Origin: ZLKRG08 sp963977625
GTDB taxonomy: Bacteria > Actinomycetota > Actinomycetes > Nanopelagicales > Nanopelagicaceae
NCBI GenBank assembly: GCA_963977625.1
Contig: CAXBPX010000019.1
Location: forward strand, 1 to 16,391
Length of the DNA stretch: 16,391 nucleotides
Reading direction: 5' to 3'
The position numbers and the translations under genes are program-made. Under the pieces are notes generated by a model. It saw only the letters and a program-made list of their open reading frames with translations, did not search any database and was not told the origin of the DNA. Positions within the stretch are counted from its first letter, which is position 1. Each line of letters opens with the position of its first letter. Positions 1 to 7,562 of this stretch are shown here, in pieces.

Positions 1-550
1 AGCTACGGGGCTAAATGCTCGTGGCGAACTACCGAAATCAACTGTGGTGGCAACAGTGATGAGCAATTTAGGTTTCTTCAAAGCCATGGAAGCTGCCGGA
101 ATTAATGTGGAAGTTACTAGCGTTGGCGATCGCTATGTTCTAGAGAAGATGTTAGATGCAGATTTAACTTTAGGCGGCGAACAATCCGGCCATGTTATTT
201 ATCGTAAATTTGCAAATACCGGTGATGGAATTTTGACGGCACTGATGTTATTGCAAGAACTAAAACGCGCTAACAAGTCGCTAAAAGAGGCTGCTGCAAT
301 TTTGCAGAAATATCCGCAAGTTTTAATAAATGTTAAAGATGTTGCGAAGGAAAAATTATCTGAATCTCAAGCTATCAAATCGGCGGTAGAAAAAAGTGAA
401 GCAGAATTAGCTGGTGCAGGTCGCGTACTTTTACGTGCATCCGGCACCGAAGCGCTGGTTCGCGTGATGGTTGAAGCCTCCACTGATACTCTTGCCTCTA
501 GCGTTGCAACGCATTTGGCAGAGATAGTTAAACGAGAACTGGGGTCATAA
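1..550 (+). CDS. glmM: Phosphoglucosamine mutase GlmM, C-terminal part (5' end outside window)
   Basis: GlmM interconverts glucosamine-6-phosphate and glucosamine-1-phosphate in the cytosol, on the route to UDP-GlcNAc for peptidoglycan. An open frame runs from base 2 without a stop, giving the last 182 residues of a protein that is usually about 445 residues. The sugar-specificity loop GGEQSGH is at visible residues 58-64, and the phosphate-binding loop RASGTEALVRVMVE begins near visible residue 145. That loop usually reads SGTEP; here the proline is alanine, which looks like ordinary divergence. The catalytic phosphoserine and the metal-binding loop lie upstream of the window. glmS follows after one base, so the two genes that supply glucosamine phosphates are adjacent and probably co-transcribed. 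A GTG at 44 is internal and is not the start. Confidence 0.93.
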   Translation, partial: ATGLNARGELPKSTVVATVMSNLGFFKAMEAAGINVEVTSVGDRYVLEKMLDADLTLGGEQSGHVIYRKFANTGDGILTALMLLQELKRANKSLKEAAAILQKYPQVLINVKDVAKEKLSESQAIKSAVEKSEAELAGAGRVLLRASGTEALVRVMVEASTDTLASSVATHLAEIVKRELGS

Positions 551-551
551 A

Positions 552-2384
552 GTGTGCGGAATTGTGGGATACACGGGGCCACAATCTGCAGTCACACCAT
601 TAATTGAAGGCCTTCGCCGTTTGGAATATCGCGGTTATGACTCTGCCGGTATCGCGCTCGGAACTTCCGATAAATTATTTGTAGAGAAAAAAGCTGGCAA
701 ACTTTCAAATTTAGAAGGCGCTTTGAGTCAAGTTCCGACTGTGCATTCCGGAATCGGTCACACCAGATGGGCAACACATGGAGGCCCAACAGATCGCAAT
801 GCCCATCCGCATTTGGATAACGAAGGCAAATTAGCGGTAATTCATAATGGCATTATTGAAAATTATTCAGAGTTAAAAGCAGAACTTGAAAAACATGGCC
901 ACAAATTTCAATCTGATACCGACACCGAATCAGTAGCACATTTACTAAGTGATTTACGAAAAGCACATAATGGTGATTTAACTACTGCCATGCGTGAAGC
1001 TGTTAAACAGTTGCGCGGTTCATTTACCTTGCTTGCAGTGCATGCTGATAAACCAGATTTAATTGTCGGAGTTCGCCGAAATTCTCCTTTAGTGGTTGGC
1101 CTGGGCGATGGAGAAAACTTCATGGCATCAGATGTGGCCGCCTTTATTGAATACACCAAGCGAGCAGTGGAATTAGGCCAGGATGAAGTGGTCACGATTA
1201 CCCCAACTTCAATTTCGATAATTGATTTAGCTGGAAATGAAATCAAGCCTCGCGAATATGCAATTACTTGGGATGCAGAAGCGGCACAAAAAGGCGGCTT
1301 TGCGCACTTCATGTTGAAAGAGATTTTCGAACAACCTAAAGCAGTTGCTGATACTTTAATTGGCCGCTTAGTTGACGGTCAGATTTCTCTTGATGAATTA
1401 AAACTAAGTGCATCTGAATTAAAGAATTTACAGAAGATTGTGGTTTTGGCATGCGGTACTGCTTATCACGCAGGACTTATATCTAAATATGCAATTGAGA
1501 AATGGGCCAATATCCCAGTTGAAGTTGAACTGGCATCAGAATTTCGTTATCGCGATCCGATAGTAGATAAAAACACTTTAGTAATTGCAATTTCTCAATC
1601 TGGCGAAACGATGGATACATTGATGGCGTTACGACATGCTAAAGAACGTGGCGCACGGGTATTAGCAGTATGCAATACCAATAGCTCCACAATTCCACGT
1701 GAATCAGATGCAGTTATTTACACTCATGCCGGGCCAGAAATTGCAGTAGCTTCTACCAAAGCGCTACTCACCCAGATTGTGGCGACCTACTTAATTGGCT
1801 TGCATTTAGGTCAAGTGCGCGGAGTATTAAATGGTAATTCGGTTTCTGATATTTATAATGAAATGCTAGAACTTCCGGCAAAACTAGAACAGATTTTAGA
1901 AACCGTAGAACCACTTCGTGAATTAACTAGAAAATTTGCAGACAAGAACACGGTGCTATTTTTGGGACGCCACGTTGGATTTCCAGTTGCACTTGAAGGT
2001 GCGCTTAAATTAAAAGAGTTGGCATACATTCACGCAGAAGGCTTTGCCGGCGGCGAATTAAAACATGGACCAATCGCGCTAATTGAAGATGGCACCCCAG
2101 TAATTGCGATTGTGCCCAACACTCATGAGCATGGGCTAGATGAAAAAATGCTTTCAAATATTCAAGAAGTTTGCGCGCGCGGAGCTAAAGTAATTGCGAT
2201 TGCTGCCGAAGGAATTGAGATACCTGGCGCCACCCACGTCATTCGTATTCCGGATTCACCTCAATTATTACAACCAGTTTTGGCAACCGTACCTTTACAA
2301 GTTTTTGCTTATGAAATGGCATGTGCACGTGGCACAGATGTGGATCAGCCAAGAAATCTAGCTAAATCTGTCACGGTCGAATAA
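552..2384 (+). CDS. glmS: Glutamine--fructose-6-phosphate aminotransferase (isomerizing)
   Basis: GlmS transfers the amide nitrogen of glutamine to fructose-6-phosphate to make glucosamine-6-phosphate, the committed step to UDP-GlcNAc. The 610-residue product is full length. It starts with GTG and reads M-C-G-I-V-G-Y, so Cys2 becomes the N-terminal nucleophile of the class II glutaminase domain after Met removal. HTRWATHG follows around residue 72. Two SIS sugar-isomerase domains come next, with CGTAYHAG, ISQSGETMDTL and, in the second, LEGALKLKELAYIHAEGF. The C-terminus DQPRNLAKSVTVE is the family signature. The GTG is fixed by the need for Cys2 and lies one base after the glmM stop. A GGGG run just upstream may serve as a weak ribosome-binding site. 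No glmS ribozyme is possible here because there is no leader. Confidence 0.98.
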   Translation: MCGIVGYTGPQSAVTPLIEGLRRLEYRGYDSAGIALGTSDKLFVEKKAGKLSNLEGALSQVPTVHSGIGHTRWATHGGPTDRNAHPHLDNEGKLAVIHNGIIENYSELKAELEKHGHKFQSDTDTESVAHLLSDLRKAHNGDLTTAMREAVKQLRGSFTLLAVHADKPDLIVGVRRNSPLVVGLGDGENFMASDVAAFIEYTKRAVELGQDEVVTITPTSISIIDLAGNEIKPREYAITWDAEAAQKGGFAHFMLKEIFEQPKAVADTLIGRLVDGQISLDELKLSASELKNLQKIVVLACGTAYHAGLISKYAIEKWANIPVEVELASEFRYRDPIVDKNTLVIAISQSGETMDTLMALRHAKERGARVLAVCNTNSSTIPRESDAVIYTHAGPEIAVASTKALLTQIVATYLIGLHLGQVRGVLNGNSVSDIYNEMLELPAKLEQILETVEPLRELTRKFADKNTVLFLGRHVGFPVALEGALKLKELAYIHAEGFAGGELKHGPIALIEDGTPVIAIVPNTHEHGLDEKMLSNIQEVCARGAKVIAIAAEGIEIPGATHVIRIPDSPQLLQPVLATVPLQVFAYEMACARGTDVDQPRNLAKSVTVE

Positions 2385-3041
2385 GTGGACCTGCGCCGTA
2401 AGCAATTTAATCGCGCCTTGAAATGGGCGGGTCTACTTTTTATTGGCTTTCTTGCAGTTACGCAGCAAGTAATTACCAATGGTCCATTGATTCACTTAGA
2501 TGCCAAAATTTTCAATGCTGATAGGCCAGCGCTTACCTCTTTAGAGCGATTAATTTTGATGCGCATTGATAATTTAGGATTACGTGGCGTCACCGCAACC
2601 ATTCTCTTAATAACGGCATTTTTTATTGCACGTAGATTTAAATCTTGGCGCCCACTTAATCTTTCGATTCTGGCAGTACTCACACTTAATTTAGTGGTGG
2701 GTTTAGCAAAGCTAGGTGTAGGTCGAACTAAGCCAAGGCTCAACGTTGATTTAGTTTATGCCGGCGGGCTTTCTTATCCATCTGGCCATGCTTCAAATGC
2801 AATATTAACTTGGGGAGTACTTGCCTACATTCTCTATCGTTATTCACATCCCGATGCTTGGCACCCACATGCAATGGGTTTATTAGCAGGCGCAATTTCA
2901 CTTGGTGTTTGCATAGTTTCAGCTTTTAGAAATACCCATTGGTTAAGCGATTTATTAGGCGGCTTATTTATTGGTGGCGCGCTGTTGGTTATGGTTATCG
3001 CTGTAGATAGATTCGTCCCATCGCAGAAACAGACCCGATAA
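2385..3041 (+). CDS. PAP2-family membrane phosphatase
   Basis: This is a membrane phosphatase of the PAP2 (type 2 phosphatidic acid phosphatase) superfamily. About six hydrophobic segments are visible (near residues 14-30, 66-83, 91-110, 136-152, 163-180 and 191-208) in 218 residues. The three PAP2 motifs lie in order: K109-X6-K116-P117, P132-S-G-H135, and H185-X3-D189. Two arginines expected in this superfamily are replaced: the KX6RP arginine is Lys116, and the SRX5H arginine position is Ser179, with an Arg instead at 182. Relatives dephosphorylate undecaprenyl pyrophosphate, phosphatidate or phosphatidylglycerophosphate, and the sequence does not decide among them. Neighbouring glmS and alr make lipid-carrier recycling for the wall an attractive inference. 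The GTG start directly abuts the glmS TAA, implying translational coupling. Confidence 0.82.
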   Translation: MDLRRKQFNRALKWAGLLFIGFLAVTQQVITNGPLIHLDAKIFNADRPALTSLERLILMRIDNLGLRGVTATILLITAFFIARRFKSWRPLNLSILAVLTLNLVVGLAKLGVGRTKPRLNVDLVYAGGLSYPSGHASNAILTWGVLAYILYRYSHPDAWHPHAMGLLAGAISLGVCIVSAFRNTHWLSDLLGGLFIGGALLVMVIAVDRFVPSQKQTR

Positions 3042-3382
3042 TGATTGATGGCATTGGCATTGATGTAGTGGATATTTCGCGCTTTGAAGAATCTCTTTTA
3101 AGAACCCCTGGTTTGAAAGATCGTTTATTCACTGAAGGCGAAAAGAGCAAAGGAGTAGCCTCGCTAGCAGCTCGCTTTGCAGCTAAAGAGGCTTTAGCGA
3201 AAGCTTTACATGTCCCTACGGGATTAAATTGGCACGACTGCGAAGTAGTTAATCTAGAAAATGGGCGACCAGTATTTTTATTTCGTAATCAAATTGCCGA
3301 TTTAATTGATGGCGCCGATGTGCATTTAACTTTATCTCATGATGCTGGGATAGCTTCAGCTATGGTGGTTATTGAAAGATGA
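3041..3382 (+). CDS. acpS: Holo-[acyl-carrier-protein] synthase
   Basis: AcpS transfers 4'-phosphopantetheine from CoA to a serine of acyl carrier protein, activating it for fatty-acid synthesis. The 113-residue product carries the family motifs: GIGIDVVDISRFE at the N-terminus, with metal ligand Asp8, and RFAAKEALAKAL around residues 45-56, with Glu50 as the second Mg ligand. A C-terminal HLTLSHD follows at 95-101. It is slightly shorter than usual because the segment between FTEGE and AARFAAKEA is compressed. The ATG overlaps the upstream stop by one base (TAATG), and the stop overlaps the alr start (ATGA), so it is embedded in a coupled operon. In many actinobacteria nnrD (NAD(P)HX repair) sits between acpS and alr; here it does not. 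Confidence 0.95.
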   Translation: MIDGIGIDVVDISRFEESLLRTPGLKDRLFTEGEKSKGVASLAARFAAKEALAKALHVPTGLNWHDCEVVNLENGRPVFLFRNQIADLIDGADVHLTLSHDAGIASAMVVIER

Positions 3383-4425
3383 GAGAGATTCTCATTGATT
3401 TAAATGCGCTTAAAGCGAATTTAAAACTGATCAAACAACAAGCAGGCGTACCAGTTATGGCGATCGTGAAAGCCGATGCATACGGGCATGGATTGATTCC
3501 TTGCGCGAAAGCTGCAAGTGAAGCTGGCGCAGATTATTTAGGAGTTGCGCTCTTAGAAGAAGCATTTTTAATTAGAGAAGCCGGCATTAAAACTCCAGTT
3601 CTAGCTTGGTTAACTCCGCCAGGACTCGATTATGAAAAAGCGGTGGCTCAAAATATTGAAATTGGAGTTTCATCTCTTGCGACTTTTGATGAAGTAAATT
3701 CCATTCCCGCTGCCAAAATTCATTTAAAGGTAGAGACCGGTATGGGTCGAAATGGTTTCTCTGATGAATGGCCAGAGCTTCTTAATCGTGACTTGAGCAA
3801 AGTAGTTGGCGTCATGACTCATTTTGCTCGCGCAGACGAACCCAGCCAATTACAAAATCAAATGCAAATCGATAATTTTGAATCGAAAATTACTGAATTA
3901 AATCAAAAGGGAATTAAACCAATTCGCCATATTTTTAATACTGCCGCCACGTTATCTAATCAGGATTCTAAATTTGATTTAGTAAGAGTTGGCCTTGCCA
4001 TGTATGGCGCATCACCACTTGATAAAAATCAAGATTTAAAACCAATTATGAAAGTCAGAGCAAAATTAGTCACAGTAAAGAAATTACCTGCAGGCCACCC
4101 AGTTGGATACGGCGCAACTGCAATTACAGAAAAAGAAACCAATATTGGGATTGTCGGAATGGGATACGCAGATGGAATTCCTCGAAATGCCAAAGGCGCT
4201 GGCGTAACTTTCAACGGTAAAAGTGCGCCGCTAATTGGCCGAGTTTCAATGGATCAATTTGCCGTTGATTTAGGAGCAGAAACCAACGCGAAAGCTGGAG
4301 ACTGGGTCACGGTAATTGGTGAAAATTTTGATGTTTATGACTGGGCTAAAGCCTGTCAGACCATCACATACGAGATAACAACCAGAATAAGTGGCAGAAT
4401 TACGCGTACCTACCTGGAAAGTTAA
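3379..4425 (+). CDS. alr: Alanine racemase
   Basis: Alr is a PLP enzyme that converts L-alanine to D-alanine for peptidoglycan cross-linking. Lys31 in VKADAYGHG is the PLP Schiff-base lysine. Tyr263 in GMGYADGIPRN matches the second catalytic residue, on the opposite face of the cofactor. GRVSMDQ (288-294) and the C-terminal YEITTRISGRITRTYL are also family-typical. At 348 residues it is a compact member; 360-390 is common. Start and upstream stop overlap as ATGA, indicating coupling to acpS. The position often marked by HLANSAA reads HIFNTAAT here, a conservative change. It is the last gene of the envelope block: a 46-bp gap and a new ribosome-binding site follow. Confidence 0.96.
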   Translation: MREILIDLNALKANLKLIKQQAGVPVMAIVKADAYGHGLIPCAKAASEAGADYLGVALLEEAFLIREAGIKTPVLAWLTPPGLDYEKAVAQNIEIGVSSLATFDEVNSIPAAKIHLKVETGMGRNGFSDEWPELLNRDLSKVVGVMTHFARADEPSQLQNQMQIDNFESKITELNQKGIKPIRHIFNTAATLSNQDSKFDLVRVGLAMYGASPLDKNQDLKPIMKVRAKLVTVKKLPAGHPVGYGATAITEKETNIGIVGMGYADGIPRNAKGAGVTFNGKSAPLIGRVSMDQFAVDLGAETNAKAGDWVTVIGENFDVYDWAKACQTITYEITTRISGRITRTYLES

Positions 4426-4442
4426 CCTTCAAAAAGGTGAAC

Positions 4443-4471
4443 TATCTTTACAACGACGTAAAGGAAGATAA
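4443..4471 (+). promoter_or_regulatory. Possible promoter and ribosome-binding site of the secreted hydrolase
   Basis: The 46-bp spacer after alr contains TATCTT at 4443-4448, which fits the actinobacterial TANNNT -10 pattern, and a strong AAGGAAG Shine-Dalgarno at 4461-4467, four bases before the ATG. No convincing -35 is visible at the usual spacing. The ribosome-binding site is clear; the promoter is tentative. Confidence 0.35.
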
Positions 4472-6085
4472 ATGCGTACCAAAATTTTCGGTGCAATCTC
4501 AATACTATTTTCAATATTTTTAGTTTCAATTCCTGCAGCAACTGCGGCGCCACTTTGCGACGGTAAAGTGCCGGTTAATTCATGTGTAGGCGTGACTTCA
4601 GATGGCGCTCCCTATGCGATGCAAGTTCCTGCTAATTTCAATGGCACCGTTTTGATTTATTCACATGGTTACCGACCAAATGTAAATGTTATTGACGGAA
4701 TTCCAGGTTATGGTGGATATAAAGTAAATAACACTCCTGAAACGGCACCAGGTCAAGGCGCTCGAGACTTAACCGTTACCAATTACTTACTTTCTAAAGG
4801 TTATGCATTAACTGGTTCCGGATTTGCAAGACAAGGTTGGAATGCAGACTCTGCGCTTGCAACCAATAAAGAACTTATTAGTACTTTTAAGACTAAATTT
4901 CCAACTACCAAAAAAGTTATGGCTTGGGGTCAATCTTTAGGCGGCATTATTACTCAGCTGATGCAAGAGAAATACCCTGAATTAGTAAATGTTTCAGCAC
5001 CACTTTGTGTAGCTGACAATATAAATGCAGAGCTAAAGATGGCAGGAGATTTCTTGTGGGGCTTTAAAGTGCTCTTTGATCCATCAATTAAAGCTGGTGG
5101 CTACTCTGCAGGCACAGCTGGATATGCAGAATCGATGCAAGATTTAGTTAAAGTCTTTACGGTCTTGGCTAAATTGCAAGCAAAGATCACCACAAATGAT
5201 TGGCCAGATACTGCAAGTGATTTAGGAAAATCATTAGCTGCAGATGGCGTTTCGGCACGTTCGGCACTTTTGATGCTTGGCTTAATGTCTGGTGTCCCAG
5301 CACAATCTGCACACTTTGATGGTTCTTCTGGACCAAAGGGGCCAAATGAATTGACATTCGCATTTGGTGTTAGCCCAGCACTTGCAGTGCTTGAAAATGG
5401 CGCAAATGCAGCTGCACTTGCAGTACTTGCGACCCATGATTTAGAACTTCAAACTGGCGGCAAAGTCTTTGATAACACTAAGACTGACTACTCAGCTCGA
5501 GTTACCGGATCTTCAATTACCTATGCAGCTGCGTTAGGTGGAGAAACTGGAATTGCGAAATTACTCAAAGCAATTGCAGCAGCACCTAGATCAACTGCAG
5601 ATAGCGCTGCGGTTGCTAAATTAAATGCGTTATCAATGACTACTGGCAAAGTAAATGTCCCAACCATCATTATGACGGGTGTTAATGATCCAGTTACTCC
5701 AGCAGGTGCTGCAAAACGTTTGGCAAATCTTTACGCACAGCAATATGCAGCAGAAAAGGCAGCCGCGTTTAAGAAAGTTAATACCACTGGATATGTTGCG
5801 CCACCAATTAAGCAATTAGTAATTTGGAGCACCAGCCCAACAAGCTGGACTAAATTTGATAGCAATGGTCTACCAATTTCTACCACTGCTGCAGCACCAG
5901 GAACAAATCACTGCAACTTTACTAATAGTCAATATTTGGCAGTAGTTACCAACATGATTTCTGCTAATAACACTGGACGCATTGTGAAGAATGGTGCACT
6001 TAATACCTTAATTCGAAAAGCAGGCAATCTAAGTATTGGAGATGCTTCCTACGTTGATTTGTTGAAGTTCTATACCGACAACTAA
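4472..6085 (+). CDS. Secreted alpha/beta-hydrolase, substrate unknown
   Basis: This is a 537-residue exported hydrolase. Residues 1-26 form a Sec-type signal peptide: MRTK, then a hydrophobic core, then PAATAA as the likely cleavage region. The mature part has an alpha/beta-hydrolase layout. A YSHGYRP oxyanion-type loop lies near residue 63, the nucleophile elbow is G-Q-S155-L-G, a candidate acid is Asp406 in GVNDPVTPAG, and a candidate base is His480 in GTNHCNF. A long Ala-rich insertion between the elbow and the acid (about 190-390) may form a lid or cap. Cys29/Cys38 and Cys481 could form disulfides outside the cell. Esterase, lipase or peptidase activity is possible, and I cannot assign a substrate. 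It sits between alr and tsaE with its own ribosome-binding site, so it is probably an accessory insertion in an otherwise conserved block. Confidence 0.85.
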   Translation: MRTKIFGAISILFSIFLVSIPAATAAPLCDGKVPVNSCVGVTSDGAPYAMQVPANFNGTVLIYSHGYRPNVNVIDGIPGYGGYKVNNTPETAPGQGARDLTVTNYLLSKGYALTGSGFARQGWNADSALATNKELISTFKTKFPTTKKVMAWGQSLGGIITQLMQEKYPELVNVSAPLCVADNINAELKMAGDFLWGFKVLFDPSIKAGGYSAGTAGYAESMQDLVKVFTVLAKLQAKITTNDWPDTASDLGKSLAADGVSARSALLMLGLMSGVPAQSAHFDGSSGPKGPNELTFAFGVSPALAVLENGANAAALAVLATHDLELQTGGKVFDNTKTDYSARVTGSSITYAAALGGETGIAKLLKAIAAAPRSTADSAAVAKLNALSMTTGKVNVPTIIMTGVNDPVTPAGAAKRLANLYAQQYAAEKAAAFKKVNTTGYVAPPIKQLVIWSTSPTSWTKFDSNGLPISTTAAAPGTNHCNFTNSQYLAVVTNMISANNTGRIVKNGALNTLIRKAGNLSIGDASYVDLLKFYTDN

Positions 6086-6100
6086 TCATTAATTCTCCAC

Positions 6101-6115
6101 TATTCTTAGCAGGTG
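6101..6115 (+). promoter_or_regulatory. -10 element for a probable leaderless tsaE transcript
   Basis: TATTCT at 6101-6106 fits the TANNNT -10 consensus and ends six bases before the GTG start of tsaE at 6113. Transcription would therefore begin at or next to the start codon, and there is no Shine-Dalgarno. Leaderless mRNAs are common in actinobacteria. No good -35 is seen at 17-18 bp spacing. Confidence 0.5.
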
Positions 6116-6544
6116 CAAATTGCAACTGCGGAAGAGATGCAGAACTTGGGTCGTGTGATCGGCCAGAAGTTAAATATTGGTGATGTGCTCGCGCTTATCG
6201 GCCCACTTGGGGCCGGTAAGACCGAGCTAGCAAAAGGAATCGCTGCCGCCTTTGGAATTTCAGAGGTAACTTCGCCAACGTTTGTGATTGCGCGAAGCTA
6301 TAAATCCAATCCGCCATTGATTCATATGGATGCCTATCGCTTATTAGCAGGTGCCAATCCACTTCTGGAATTAGAAGATTTAGATTTAAACGCGGAGAGT
6401 GCGATCACCATTATTGAATGGGGTGGAGAATTGGTGGAGCGAATTTCTAATGAATATCTAGAAATTCACATCAATAGAGATGCTGAAGTCAGAGAAGTTA
6501 GCTTTATTGGCCATGGTGCAAGATGGCAGAACTTTTCGATATGA
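6113..6544 (+). CDS. tsaE: tRNA t6A biosynthesis ATPase TsaE
   Basis: TsaE is the small ATPase that works with TsaB and TsaD to form N6-threonylcarbamoyladenosine at position 37 of ANN-decoding tRNAs. The 143-residue product has the Walker A loop GPLGAGKT at 30-37, the switch-like SPTFVIARSY around 54-63, HMDAYRL at 71-77 and the IIEWGGEL motif near 101-107. All are diagnostic of the YjeE/TsaE family. The GTG start is supported by family length and by a -10 element just upstream, which suggests a leaderless message. Its stop overlaps the tsaB start as ATGA. It heads a four-gene unit with tsaB, rimI and tsaD, the usual actinobacterial order. Confidence 0.95.
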   Translation: MQIATAEEMQNLGRVIGQKLNIGDVLALIGPLGAGKTELAKGIAAAFGISEVTSPTFVIARSYKSNPPLIHMDAYRLLAGANPLLELEDLDLNAESAITIIEWGGELVERISNEYLEIHINRDAEVREVSFIGHGARWQNFSI

Positions 6545-7122
6545 AAATTACTTTAGCAATTGATACTGCGACTTCGCGGACCCAGTTTGCGCTGCTTAAC
6601 GGAAGCGAAGTGCTTTGGCAAGAAACAGAAGATGGTGCGACAACGCATGGTGATGTGTTGAGTAAATTCGGTGCACGGGCGGCTAAAGAAAATATAAATC
6701 AAGTCATAGTAGGTATGGGACCTGGTCCTTTTACTGGACTGCGCACCGGAATTGTTTTTGCTCAGAGTTTTGCTTTTGCTAGAAACTTACCGATTCACGG
6801 TGTTTGCTCATTAGATGCAATTGCATTTGGTATAAATTTGCCAGAGTTTATTGTGGCTACCGATGCACGGCGTAAAGAGTTATATTGGGCAAAGTATGTG
6901 GGCGGTAAACGAATTGGTGATCCATTAGTAAGTGCGCCAAGTGAAATTCCAAATCTGCCTATTTTTGGTGAAGGTGCTCTTAAATATAAATTGACGGAAG
7001 ATTTAGTTCATCTTTATCCAAATTTAATTGCGTTTCCAGATTTGGCTCAAGTAAATGAGCCAATGTATTTACGCCATCCAGATGCAGTGCCTATGCAAGC
7101 ACCAAAAGCGGAGCAACCATGA
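6541..7122 (+). CDS. tsaB: tRNA t6A biosynthesis scaffold protein TsaB
   Basis: TsaB is an inactive ASKHA-fold partner of TsaD in the threonylcarbamoyl-transfer complex. The N-terminal ITLAIDTATS strand and VGMGPGPFTGLRTGI (57-71) are the classic TsaB signatures, and YLRHPDAVP near the C-terminus is also typical. I place the start at ATG 6541, which overlaps the tsaE stop as ATGA and aligns with family N-termini. An in-frame ATG at 6523 would add six residues and overlap tsaE more deeply. The 193-residue product is on the short side for the family (about 210-230), mainly in the C-terminal half. It also overlaps rimI by ATGA, so expression is probably coupled along the unit. Confidence 0.94.
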   Translation: MKITLAIDTATSRTQFALLNGSEVLWQETEDGATTHGDVLSKFGARAAKENINQVIVGMGPGPFTGLRTGIVFAQSFAFARNLPIHGVCSLDAIAFGINLPEFIVATDARRKELYWAKYVGGKRIGDPLVSAPSEIPNLPIFGEGALKYKLTEDLVHLYPNLIAFPDLAQVNEPMYLRHPDAVPMQAPKAEQP

Positions 7123-7562
7123 TTAGTTATCGCGAAGCTACCGCACTTGATATCCCAGTCTTGGTATCTCTAGATAGAGAATATTTTGCACATACTGCTT
7201 GGCCAGCCGAACAATTCCGTGGCGAAATTGGAAAGTCGACTAGATTCTTTTTAGTTGCCGAAAAAGATCAAAAGATTATTGCTTACGCCGGAGCTTTTTT
7301 ACCAAATGCTGGTGGCGAAGGTGACATCATGACTATTGCCGTTAAACCTGAATTTAGAAGGTTAGGGATAGCAAAAGAGTTGATTGCACGCCTGGAATCA
7401 TGGGCAAAGGCGCGTGGTGCCATCGCAATGATGTTAGAAGTTGATGTTTCTAATAGCGATGCCATCTCACTTTATGCGAATTTAGGCTATGAAGCATTGA
7501 ATATCCGCAAGAATTACTATGGATATGGCCTGGATGCGCAGATTATGAGGCGTGGGTTATGA
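7119..7562 (+). CDS. rimI: GNAT N-acetyltransferase, RimI type
   Basis: RimI is a GNAT enzyme classically described as acetylating the N-terminal alanine of ribosomal protein S18; in many bacteria its specificity is wider. In 147 residues it has the acetyl-CoA-binding motif A, DIMTIAVKPEFRRLGIAKELI, with the pyrophosphate loop R80-R-L-G-I-A85. LEVDVSNSDAISLYANLGY follows (106-124, with Glu107 the candidate general base), then the RimI-like tail RKNYYGYGLDAQIMRR. ATGA overlaps link it to tsaB upstream and tsaD downstream. The placement between tsaB and tsaD is a strong contextual argument for RimI rather than a generic GNAT. Confidence 0.9.
   Translation: MISYREATALDIPVLVSLDREYFAHTAWPAEQFRGEIGKSTRFFLVAEKDQKIIAYAGAFLPNAGGEGDIMTIAVKPEFRRLGIAKELIARLESWAKARGAIAMMLEVDVSNSDAISLYANLGYEALNIRKNYYGYGLDAQIMRRGL

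Noticed and set aside
541..560. glmS ribozyme or riboswitch before glmS
   Set aside because: Only one base separates glmM and glmS, so there is no leader to hold such an element.
4427..4438. Small CCTT/AAGG inverted repeat after alr as a terminator
   Set aside because: A four-base stem with no T tract is too weak to support termination.
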